Positions 43,978 to 56,100 of a stretch of 64,000 nt of DNA are shown piece after piece. The first letter of the stretch is position 1. Each line of letters starts with the position of its first letter. The notes beneath the pieces are model-generated. The model was given only the letters and a program-made list of their open reading frames with translations. It was not told the DNA's origin and did no database searches. The translations under genes and the position numbers were made by a program. Location: the NCBI GenBank assembly GCA_963931865.1, contig OZ007507.1:1870913-1934912 (forward strand), given 5' to 3'. The DNA comes from Axinella damicornis. Its lineage: Eukaryota > Porifera > Demospongiae > Axinellida > Axinellidae.

Positions 43978-46884
43978 TCACATTTCACTGTCTCCACCTT
44001 CACTGTCCGAAGCAAGATCCTTCAGCTCATCCTCACTCTCCTCTGGAGTGCTCTGCAGAGGTCAGAGATCAAGGTACAAAGGTCATTAAGTACACAAATT
44101 CTATACCTAATGTATAGTATTGTGTAAAGATAAATTTTGTTCATGGAATCAATTAGCCTAACTGCACCAGCACTCACCACTGGTCTGTTAGTCTCATCCT
44201 CTGATTCATCAGATGAGTCCGAGTCATAGAGATCAAAGCTATAGGGAGAGACAGGCGACCCTAATTTCAAGGTTTCCCTATCTTCCGCATCACTGTTCAC
44301 CAGCTACTAAAACTGGATCAAGGCCTTGGTATGGGGATACATTAATTTTGAAGAAACAACTTAGTTTCATATGCATGTAGGCCAGGTGATGATTAGCTGC
44401 TAGCAACCCCATAATCCCTAGTAATCTTTATAGCAACCTCTAGAATCTATAGTAGTTACTATAGCTAGCAAGATTTGTTAATCTGTGTCATCACAAGTGT
44501 GCTAGTTGGGGATTGTGGTTACCGACACAGATATAATATATACAGCTGCAGTATATAGCCTCATTCCCTCTCTCGGGCCTGGGAACGAGGCTACAGCTGC
44601 AGTATCATGATCATACCCATCCTTCAGCTTTCTCCTGAAGGGTTCAATTCGGAACTTCCATCGGCGGCCATGACTCTTTGCTCCCTGCATTAGAAAGAGA
44701 TTCAACCAAAGTTTCCATGCAGTGAAGTGAACGACCACATGCTTTGAGCTCACCATCACTCTCGCAAAGAGCTTTTCCCAGTTCTTAACTCTTCTTTCGT
44801 GCTTGATTCTCTCCTCCTTAAGAAGTGAGAAGTGCAGACACAGTTTAGCCTCACCCCCATTCTGCCTCAAGCTTTGTCACGGGACCAAATTGGACCACGG
44901 TAACCTTGAATTGGCATACCCTCTACTACAAAGGTGGAGCTGAGCAGCTGATTACAGGCATACAAAGCATCCTTTGTGTTGTGACTACACACACACACCT
45001 CAGCAGCCATCATCTCAATCTTCCTGAGTGCTATGTTGAGCTGGCGCTGCATACTCTCATAGTCGGTCCGCAGTCTCTTCAGGACCTCTCCCTTCTCCTC
45101 CCCGGGAGTAGAGTGTAGCCTGGCCAGCCGGGTCAACTCACCCACAGGCGTGCAAAGGTCAGAAAAACTAGTGCAGAATGCAGTAGCAGGAAAATAATTC
45201 TGCCGGGGGTAAGTCGATCCATTTGCAGATTACAATTTCATTACCATCTGAAGACCTTGGATGCCAGTAGCGTCATCTGAACAAGTAGCTTGGGAGGCAA
45301 AGCGTGCTGCACATTGCACAAGGAAGAAAAACATGGTAGGCGCATATATATATACGTAAAACACACAAACATACCTTCAGAACTGTGTCCTTGAATCCAA
45401 AGAACTGCGGAGAGAGAGATGATTATTGCTGGCTGCCATTATAGAGCTTAGAGAGGCATCCAGTTGGGAGTAGCTAAATTTTGAGAGGCGACATTGTACA
45501 TCTGAGGTGCAGCCTATCTGCACAGTATGAGTTGGTTGTTGTTGCCATAGCAACATACATAACCTGAAATTTCATTTAGCTGAATAAGGTCTCTTACCTC
45601 CTGCAGTGTATTGTTCAGCATCACCATGGAAGTGTTGACGTTGTCACAGAGCAAGTCAAACTTGTTTGGTGCATCTCCGACTGAAGGCTGTGAAGGGAGA
45701 TACAGTGATACACAACATATACACACAAACACATGCACACACACAGGCCTGGGACTGCAGTGGACTGGTGCGTGCATGGCTGCTTATACTTTTCAGTAAG
45801 GCCATGAACAGGGGAATTTAATGCAGCCCAAAAGTGACTGTGTGGCCTAGGCCTCTGGTCGAGTGCGAAAAATGTCCTTTTAGGATATCAGTTGAAGGTT
45901 CTTTTCATGCTGACCACAATGCCACAACACCATACTTCATATCTCATTCAAATGCATGGATACAACATATCTTTTGTTAGACAAATTCACAATGGACATA
46001 CAGAGTAGCCAGTACATACTATGCTAGGTATCTTGGGCTAGGAATGAGATATGAAGCTGGGATTTTGTACCTTTGTGATCAGCATGAAAAGAACCTTAAA
46101 CTACTTTTGATATTGGTCACATATTTGCCAAAAATCGCACTCGACCAAACATCCACAAGAAAATAATTCAAGAAAACAACATGACTTGTGCATGTGAATA
46201 GTCACATGCTTTCATCAATCAACCAGAGCCCACACTTTTAGATACCTCCTCTGAACAGTACACTGGAACCAGGGACTACCTTTACACCTAGCCACAAATT
46301 TCTGGCTGGTCACACGTTCAATTGACCTGATGCTTCAGATCGGACAGACATTCAAACAATCTGACCTGGCCAAGCCTGAGCATCAAATAATCAAGTAGGT
46401 GTGGTCTAAATCGTCAGCCAACTAGTCCAAGTGTTCTATTGACTTGATGAGCTTAATTATTCGTAGCCTGCAACAATTGAACTCAGAATAGTCCAAACGT
46501 AGTCCAAGTGTGTATCAGCTAGTCACTGGCTCTGTTGTTACGAAGTGGTTATTGGCCAGGGCCGGTGCTGAATGCGCATGCGTGCCTGGTACATAGGCCT
46601 ATACTAAAGTATGACATTGTACTAGCCTCGTTCCCAGGCCGCGTGGGTACTTTCTGCCTGACCAATATCCACGTGGCTATTGTTATGCTGTAAGTGACAC
46701 GTAGTGAAGTCAACACCAGAGATGCATTAATTGCTCCTGTTCCCCCATAATTTACGAAACAGTCAGCAAAGGTTGTATCACAGTTGAAATGAAAGCCTCA
46801 TGACAGTCACAATGTAGGAAATGATTCTTACTGCAACGTCCGATTGCTTGCTCCTGCCTCCAGCCCCATCCTGTATCTGGAGAC
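43978..46884 (-). CDS. Unidentified protein with helical middle and acidic C-terminus; 5' end not found
   Basis: Exons, minus strand, 5' to 3': 46832-46884; 45598-45687; 45375-45404; 45256-45288 (weak donor); 44999-45136; 44754-44816; 44617-44684; 44178-44292; 43978-44052 (stop TGA 43978-43980). They give 221 codons in one frame including the stop. Readable parts include NKFDLLCDNVNTSMVMLNNT, RLRTDYESMQRQLNIALRKI (coiled coil), EERIKHERRVKNWEKLFARV, SHGRRWKFRIEPFRRKLKDG and an acidic Ser-rich end (YDSDSSDESEDET, ESEDELKDLASDSEGGDSEM). No family is recognised. The first exon has not been found, but the gene appears to start in or near the region upstream of METTL16. Confidence 0.6.
44556..44593. 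repeat. Hairpin element with 14-bp target duplication
   Basis: TAGCCTCATTCCC...GGGAACGAGGCTA is only 38 bp long. The direct repeat TACAGCTGCAGTAT stands immediately on both sides (from 44541 and from 44592). It lies in an intron about 25 bp from exon 44617-44684. Confidence 0.9.
45857..46146. mobile_element. 290-bp foldback MITE
   Basis: GGTCGAGTGCGAAAAAT and ATTTTTGCGCACTCGACC-like ends are inverted (the right end reads AAAAATCGCACTCGACC). GGTTCTTTTCATGCTGA pairs with TCAGCATGAAAAGAACC. CATATCTCATTC pairs with GAATGAGATATG nearer the centre. Confidence 0.85.
46545..46672. mobile_element. Second copy of the 13628 MITE with another hairpin tip nested in it
   Basis: GTGGTTATTGGCCAGGGCCGG and CTGCCTGACCAATATCCAC correspond to the ends of 13628-13746. 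TAGCCTCGTTCCCAGGCCGC, a hairpin-family arm, interrupts the right half at 46624. Confidence 0.7.
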
Positions 46885-47411
46885 CTGCAATGCATGGCGA
46901 AGACAGCTAGTCTAATTAACGTGTACGTACTACCAGTGTTGTACATGCATCAGTGTGATGCCCCCCACGGGCTCAGCATTCTTAAAAAATCGATTCTTTG
47001 AAAGCATTCTGACCTGTTTGTTCGGTCATTGCCTGCAGTCCCTCAGTGACCCTTAGCTAGCCTCTCGTCTCAGCACTTTGTGTCTCGCAGTGGCACTATG
47101 GTGATACGGTGCAAGCCCCTCCCCCTTTTTTTCCCTGCACTTATCTAAAGGGAAATCCCCTGTAGGCAAACGTCATGGCGACGTTCGTGGTGGTGGAAAG
47201 AAATCTGGTCGGGAGGTAGGGAGTGAGTTATTTATGAGAAAGAGGCTGCATGTGTGTCTATGGTTAATCTGCTGGGTGTCAGAGCTGAGCTGTAGGCTAT
47301 CACATGAACCGCATGTAGTAATTTGCATACCAACTGGGCAACAACGTTACCACAACCTTGTCTTCTCTTCCATCTCGCCTGCAGGTGCGTGTATATTGAC
47401 CTGCAAGGAAG
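46885..47411. promoter_or_regulatory. Probable divergent promoter region upstream of METTL16
   Basis: The stretch separates the most 5' exon seen of the minus-strand gene from the METTL16 start. ATGGCGACG at about 47175 sits in a GC-rich block. A GGGAG-GTAGGG donor at about 47215 could mark a METTL16 5' UTR exon, with acceptor CTCGCCTGCAG at 47384. No TATA box was seen. Confidence 0.35.
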
Positions 47412-50399
47412 ATGCATCCCAGGAACTGCTATGCAGACAAGAAACCAGACTTTGGGGAGTTAGCAGACTTCCGCCCAACTCTGAAACCTTTTCTTATCCA
47501 GAAGAGCGACCCACCGACCCATCCGTATGCCTTCTCTCTTGACTTTAGCAAACCAGCAGCTCTAAGAGAACTCGCATGTGCTCTTCTCGAGAGGGATTTT
47601 GGGATCAAGCTTGAGATTCCCTTGGACAAGCTGATGCCGACAGTGCCTCTCCGACTGAACTATGTCCACTGGGTCGAGGATCTTCTGGTGTGTGGAAGTG
47701 GTGACGATGGATCAGTACCAAAAGGGGTCTCTGTCATTGGGATTGACATAGGTATGATGACATTGTTTTCCAAGCCAGTAATCTCCCATTAATCTCTAGT
47801 AAACCCCAGTAATCCCCAGTAATCTCTAGTAAACTCCAGTAAGCCCCTGTAAAATCTGTAGTAAACCCCAGTAATGCAAGTGGTGACGATGGATCAATAC
47901 CAATAGGAGTCTCATTGGGATCGACATAGGTATGATGACATTGTAGGTTAAACGAGGGCTAGGGGTCTACGGGATTTAGAACCCCGCGGAAACTATATAG
48001 ACACCCGCGCGCGAAGCGCGCGGGTGTCTATAGTTTTCCAAGGGGATCTGAATGTCGTCATGCACTATTGGTCAGCCATACCGTACACTCCTACTTTTAT
48101 TATGTTTGGTGCACGTGCATTTTCATTAGCACAACACGTGTAGCAGAGCTTGCGTCTCGAGTGAGAGAATGATTTTCCTCTCACCCTTGTGCTACTCCCA
48201 GCTCCTTCGTTGCTTGTCAGTACTTTGTGTGTGCCAGGCTCTGTAGTCTGACATTAGCCCACCCAGGCTTTTTGTCTCAGATTTTTGTCTTGTATCTTTG
48301 GAGAGAAATTGGGAAGGAATTTCTGACATCGTATCTACCGGATTCAAACCTTATGACACCACAGAACGCTTGTTGTTTGTATTAGTGAGGTGGGCAACTA
48401 GGACCAAGACCACTTACTACCATCCAGGACAACAGAACTACCAGAGCTTTGTCACAGTGGCACCGTGTCTCATGCGAATCCTACCCAGCTTTCCTTCCCA
48501 AATATTTCCAAAGCTACAAGACGAAGTCTGGGATGGTATGAGCCGAGTCACTGTATGCAGACTGGCTGCTTCAACACTTCATAGGTGACCTCAATACTAG
48601 TATGGGCTGTAATTGTTTGTCGTAATGAAAAAGCATGGTAAAGAATATGTGGTGAACACAGAACAAGCAGGGACATCATTTCTTGAGCTGGAAAACTTAC
48701 CTACAATAAACAAATGGCTGCTACTGTGCATTTTGTGTGGTAGTACCGCCTGTTCCCTACCAATGATACTGTGCAATTTGTGTGGTAATATCGCCTGTAC
48801 CTTACCAATGAGAACACACAATCCCGTACGGATTCTGTTACCACGCCGTCTGCCATTTTGGGAGTATGACGTGAGCAATCCGGCAGCATAGCCACACCTG
48901 CCAATGGCTTCAGGGATTATGACACAGCTGCACCTTAGTGGTTTCAGGGATTAAGCCGATGGAACGGCTTCAGACTAAGTGCCTGTTGATTGCTCTTGTC
49001 ATAGTGCTGAAATGGCAGTCATATGCAGTGGAATCCCTCTAACATGGACATGCTCCCAACAATGGATGTGTCTCAATTAGCAAGGTGTCCTCGTTTTCGG
49101 AGAAGAATAACATAGAGTTGAGATGTAGTCAAGTGTCCAAGGTATCCTTAAATCACTGTGTCCTTTAAGAAGGGTTCCGCTATAGAACCTGCTCTTCCTC
49201 TTGCTGATACTCACACATTTTGGTTCACTATCAGACGCTACATAATTACATTGGATTTTTGAGTCTGGTTTTGGTATTTGGAGTCACATGACCATTCCAA
49301 TATTCTGGAGTGGAATCGGATTTGGGAGACAGCACCAAGAGACATGGATCTGTATACTTGGGGTGGGATTCTAATTGAATCAGCGCTCGTTCCTGATTGT
49401 ACTTGGGCATGTAATCGAGATTCCTTTCCTCGTGACAATTAAGTAAAGTTCTCTGATGACTAAACTAATTAGGAGGTTGCAGTGCAGCCGGAAGGATGGC
49501 CTTCCAAATATGGAAGAAGCTTTACAAGGAGGGTGGAGCAGCTTAGCTCGATCCTTATTGGTGCAAGCTATGGCAACTAATGCCTATTTCACTGATTAAT
49601 GTTGGGTGAGAATATATTTTTCTTTGTAATCAATTGCAATTACAGACAAGTGGCTTCAGATGAAACAACAGGACATGAAGGTCGAAGGTTTCTTCTGGGG
49701 ATTGCAATTGATTTGTTGTCTGTTGTCTGTTGCCTTGGCAACCCATGGCCACATCCCATTATCATTCTACTTGGTGTTACTCATGTTCAAAGTCCTGGTC
49801 AGTGTTGCGAACAAACTAATTTACTAGAGTACATAGTACACAATGTTATGAATCTGAACAGATACAAGATACAGTGAAAGGACAAAAGCACTGCAAGAAA
49901 CACTATTGCAGGCATAGCGGCAGAGCCTGTATTGTCACTCTTGTGATGGGAAATCAAAATTGGTTGGGCAGCTCTCTTTGGATTCCCGGACATGTTTCCT
50001 CCAACTATTGTGCCAATTTTACCTTGTGGTATATGTTATGTGTATTCATAGGTGAAGATACTCGGATATAACTGTGATTTTCAAAAAAATCTGCCGGACA
50101 TTAAAAAGTCAGGTTCTGACCAAAATGCTGGTTTGGTTGCTAAGCAACAGGCAACGGTCAACATAGGAGTGACACTCTGTTGAGGAAGCTGACTTTTGTT
50201 CCGTAGGTACAGGCGCCTCTTGCATCTATCCTCTCCTGGGATCAAAGCTGAATGGGTGGAGGTTCCTTGCAACAGAGATTGACGAAGAGGCGATACGGTT
50301 TGCCAGCGACAACGTCAGAAGAAATGGGCTCAGTGACAGAATCACAGGTGTGGTGTGATGTGATTTACGCATTCATGTCTTGGATCACACACATACACA

Positions 50400-50434
<35 letters not shown>

Positions 50435-53135
50435 CATAAACACACACACACACACACATGCACATACACACATACAAACACATATGCATGCGCACACACA
50501 TTTGCACACATGCACACAGTAATACACACATGCCACACACATTTGCACAAACGTGCAGACCTACACAGACACACACACACAAACATACCATATTGAGGTG
50601 CAAGCAATGTGTTCAAAGCCCCATGGCGTCATCCCATTATTTCAGTAGACCTGTCATCTGAGTTATGGAGTCCATGACCGTAGCAGGTTGAGCCCTGACC
50701 ATCGTGATCATTACTCATAATGTGAAAAGTAATTATTTCAAGCAACAGTTCACGTCATATTGACCTGTTTGTCCAGGTCATGAATGAGAAAATTGTCCTA
50801 CCAAGAGCTCAATTAATGCCTTCTTTCACACTAAATTCAAGCTACTTGCAACACCATCAGACACCACTTTCATCTACACACGTGTGAGACTTCACACTGC
50901 GCATTGGCAATGTTAAATGACCTATCTATGCAACAATTGTAGCTATGTGGACAATACCACTGACCGGAGTAATGGTGATGATGGTAATGGCTGCAGTGAA
51001 TATTGTGACAGTATAGCCATATTGATATACTCTGCAACCTAGCCTCGTTCCCAAGCCACGCGGCCTGGGAACGAGGCTATGTGCAACCTACCCTGACCCT
51101 CACTTACACAGAGTCTTACAGCAGCATACACCTAAGACCTGGCATAACACTGCTGTGTAGGGTGGGTTGCTTATTGACGAGGATACCGGCGGGAGATGTG
51201 GACAAAGAGAAAAGGGTTTGTGACCATGCACGCTGAAGAGGTAGGAGATGACAATGGGTGAGAACCGGGAACAAGACTGTTCCCCATGACGCCAGGAACA
51301 CAACATCTCCCCAGGATGTCAGTACTGCTTCCCAAATGAAAATGTTGGTGCTGGACAGCTGCTTAGGGTACACGAATGTGTCATTTCCTCAAGGTCATGT
51401 TTGAGGTCGTGTTTACAGCCAGTGTGGAGACTTCCTGAGCAAGTATTTGCTGTGGTTAGAACTTCACTGAGTTCTGCCCTTTGTCCAAATTAAGCTTCTG
51501 CCTGTCTTGACAGCAGAATCACGGTTGAGCATGGTTGGAATTTACCCAGGCGTGAGTGCAATCTGCCCCATAAAAAGATCTGTTGGAACACATGCTGTTC
51601 ACACTACATTCCAGGGAACTTGATCCTCAGGTGAGGTTTGAACAGGAAGCATATTGTGTATGCATATGGTGGCTGTCCAGGACAATGGTTGACCAGGAAG
51701 AACCGTGAACTGTGTGGGAAAGGAACTTACTGCTCCAGGAGATTGCATTTCTGTACTGGCTCACGTTTCAGTTTCAGTATGCCACTGGAAGTCTAATGGA
51801 TGATGCTGTTACTAGGATCCCATTACAACAGTGCAATCAGAGTATATATTTTTAACGAGCTGGTTTTTGGCTGGTGGGTTGCGTCTGACCTATACTGTTG
51901 AGCACGATCATATCCAGCTCGTTCCTTACACGGAAGTGAGAAGGGCTGGCAGAGCACATTAGTACCCATGCTTCACATCAAGTACTTACAATTACATTGC
52001 AGTACATGCTAGCCTTGTCCCCAGGCCTCCGCCCAGATTGATCTGCGAGATATAATCTGGGCGGAGGCCTGGAACGAGGCTAAGTACATGCCACGTGTAT
52101 AGTCAGTTATGAAGCAAGAAGAGTGAGTTTGTCTGCAAGGCTTTCTTCAGAGTTTTGTGTTACTACTTCCTGCGTGCACGCATGCCTACCTGCATTACAC
52201 CCACTGACCACACCCACACCATGTCACACCCACACCATGCCACACCCACAACCTGTCACACCCACTGCCCACTCCCACCTTCTAATGGATCTGTGGACCA
52301 CACCCACACCATGTCACACCCACACCATGCCACACCCACATCCATCCGTTCCCCTCTACCACTTCCCTCCCCACATAGACCAGCAACACCATGTCACACC
52401 CACACCATGCCACACCCACATTCATCTGTTCCCCTCTACCACTTCCCTCCCCACATAGACCAGCAAAACTACCACCCTAAACCAAACATCGTTCCCACAC
52501 CCACACTCACGTAATTATTCATACTCCCACCCCACACCTCACCCACACTACCCCACTATCCCACCACACCGACACTATCCCACCTCACCCACATTATCCC
52601 ACCACACCCACCTCACCCACACTATCCCACCACACCCACCTCACCCACACTATCCCACCTCACCCACATTATCCCACCACACCCACCTCACCCACACTAT
52701 CCCACCTCACCACAGTGAAACACGTTTCAGAAGGAGTGGTGTTAACAGGAGCCATAGACCCAACTTCAGAATACGATTTCTGCATGTGCAACCCTCCGTT
52801 CTACAAAGACAAGGCAGAGCGGTATGGTGGCCCCTCTCGGTCCAGCCATCGGCCAGCAGCTGGGACCTTCAGCTCCGGGAGCGAGAGTGAGACTGTGACG
52901 GAGGGAGGAGAGGTGGGGTTTGTGAAGAGGATCGTCCAGGACAGCCTCAAACTTAGGACAAGAGTGAGGTGTGTGTGTGTGTGTGCGTGCGTGTGTGTGA
53001 GTGTGTGTGACTGTGTGTGTGACTGTGTGTGTGTGTGTGTGCATGTGTGCATGTGTGTATGTATTGTATGTGTGCATGTAATATGAGCTTGCAGCAGCAT
53101 GAGCATGTGTGTGTGTGTGACTGTGTGTGTGTGTG

Positions 53136-53172
<37 letters not shown>

Positions 53173-56100
53173 ATGTGTGTATGTGTGTGAGTGTGTGTGA
53201 CTGTGTGTGTGTGTGTGTGTGTGCATGTAATATGAGCTTGCAGCAGCATGAGCATGTGTGTGTGTGTGTGACTGTGTGTGTGTGTGTATGTGTGTATGTA
53301 TTGTGTGTGTGCATGTAATATGAGCTTGCGGCAGCATGAGCATGTGTGCGGGGATAATGTGAGCATATATAGTATGTGCATGTGTATGTTTGTGTGTATA
53401 CATGTGAGTTTGTTCTTGTATTACATACACGATCTCATGTGATAGTGTGCACGAGGTGATGTCACCTTACAAAGGAGGAAATCAGTTTCTTCAACTAGGC
53501 TGTGCGTGACCTGATACTAGGAACTAATTTGCTACAAAGGGCTGGCAGCTAACATAATCATAAAGGCATCTGATTGGGTCCTTCAATGAACTCAACAAAC
53601 AATAGACGGTGTTCATGACGTGGGAACTAATTTACTACAAAGGGATTAAATCACAAAGACATCTCGATTGGGTCCTTCAACTCAACTGGCAATAGCCAGC
53701 AGTGTCTAAGCGGCTAATTGTCACAAGAGCCAAACACTCCTGAAATGGTATTCAGCAGACACACAAATGATTTTATAATGTAACTCTATATCTTTTCTGA
53801 AAGGTCTTCGTAATTATCCATACACGGTTGTAACAATTCAGGCATTGCCGTAGTAACGGCAGCTTCTACAAAAGGTACTTCCCTGGGGCTCCTGCGTAAT
53901 GCACTTCCCTGCATACAGTGCATGCAAAATTAATGTAATTATGAAGTTCAAATAGTGTGTATGCATGAGAACAGTGGCTTCTGAATGCATTTCCAAAGTG
54001 TTTCTTCTGTATGGCTGAGTTTAAATTCTGACCTCAATTGAAACAGCTATATTTAATTCCCTGCCAGACTGTGAGTTCAATTGGGAGTACATGTAAGAGC
54101 TATATACCACTGTGTCAATAGTAGTAGCTACCTAGTTAATGTGGTGCAACTGTCATGCACGTGCAAATTTTAAGGAATGAATGTTATGCCACATTAGCGG
54201 TTGCCCCAGCAGCATCACATGCTCATAGTTGCCAAGTTTTCAAAAATGACTGCAGGGACATTTGGTGTATATAGGTCCCACTGACATGTCATTTGGATCG
54301 TATAATTATAATTATAGTAAAGCATTGGTACGTATCTCGACCTCAGGAGGAAGCAGGTAACACGTTTGGCATAGGCCAGACATTAAACAGAAAACCTATA
54401 GCTTGTTCCCTGGCATGAAAACTTATAGTAGTATTGGTGAAAACGGGATGTTGTAGTATTATGCATTTGGGGTACTACCGGTGCATGACTCACGATGCAA
54501 AGTAAAGGAGGAAGAGGCGTGTACATTAGCAAGACTAAAAGGCCAGACATTAAACAGAGAACCTAGCTTGTTCCTCGACAACCTATAGGATGTACTTGGG
54601 GTAATACCCGTACAAACAGTGCATGACTCATAATGCAGAGTAAAGGATTAATGTGCAAACGCATCAATTAATGGCCATGGTCTGTATGTTAATTTTCTGA
54701 GCAACGTTGACTATACAAAACTCCGTGCAGCTGTACTGGTCATACAAGATTTTTGGTTGATGTACTGCCATCAATACCTTAATTCTCTTCTCTTTGCTGT
54801 AGCGCAGTTACCATGCTGATTCAGGAGCTATACGGCCTGGAGTAGCTTTTGTTCAGCTGCCACTGAACTCCATGTTCTTTTGCCTTGCGGAAGTACTTAC
54901 TCACATGATTTTGATGTCAATGCAGCCGCTCTATAGGTTGTAGAAGTCCTTTTTCATCATGCATGCATTGCATAAGCATAGGTGAGATACAATAACCGTA
55001 GGTGATATACGTCTAATGTATATCCACAGGTGGTATACGTCTATGCTGGGGAAGAAGGCAAGCCTTAGAGCCATTCTGGATGAGATCAAGAAGCACCAGG
55101 TGGGGCTATACAGTTATACGAACATCCTGCCATTGATATATAGGCTGTACAAGAGACTGGTCTGATAGTTTGGGTACGTGTCTGCGACCATACAGATTCC
55201 TGTGGTGGTGACTACTGAGTTTGTGCAGGGAAAGACGTGGAGATGGGCCATTGCTTGGTCGTTTGATGAAACCCTCAAGCCCAAGGTATATCTGATTACG
55301 TATACCCAAGATTTAGACCACCGTCTGATGCGCTAACTGCACTGATACACTGTTGATCTTGCTGGTCTGCAGCAAGCAGCATCTGCGATGTTTTGGTGTC
55401 ATTTTGGTTAGATGATAGCATAGCCAGATTGCCTACTGCCTTCTATTGGCCAAAGCACCATCCAGTAAGATCAATTATATTCATAGACACTTCCAAGCAG
55501 ACCACAACAGTGAGCAGCTAAGTGTTCTATTGACACTGTGAAGTACTTGCGGACTCTGTGTGTATGTGACAGTGTAACAGGATCTCAAGTGGTATATAAG
55601 TGGTTTGATCAGTAATTATATGGCTTTTGACTGCAGACTCGCCATATTGTGCATAGACCACCTAAGGCACAGAAGCGGAAGAGGCCTGTTGTTCTGCAGG
55701 TTTCAGGCTCCCAGCCCTCCCCAGAGGGCTTCCAGCACGCCAGGCAATGGCTTCAGGAGCAGCTCAATGGCCTACAAGTGAGCAAAGACTGAATTGCATT
55801 TCCCGAGTGAATGTAGTCTTCAAAGAGACCACAGTTATGTATGCTAATATTGAACGGTAACTCCTATGGCCTAGTCTATTACTGCTTAAAAGATGCTGTA
55901 TCCTGAGCTCAGACTGATGCCTTACCTGTGTCTAATTTTTCAAGCAATACATAAATACAAACGTTCTGTACTTCTACAGCCAAAATAAGGTGTAGGTATA
56001 TGTTGAGGATATCCAACAGATGTTATTTGCCGAGAATCCTTTCTTTGGTAGCCAAGCAACTGTACTGTATTCACACTTGATAAACACAAAATAAAGCATC

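Noticed and set aside
48298..48588. 96-aa ORF in METTL16 intron 1
   Set aside because: No splice sites in matching phase, no domain signal, and METTL16 exons 1 and 2 join perfectly without it.
52715..53430. Long His/Thr/Cys ORFs opposite METTL16 exon 3
   Set aside because: Microsatellite plus antisense of the exon.
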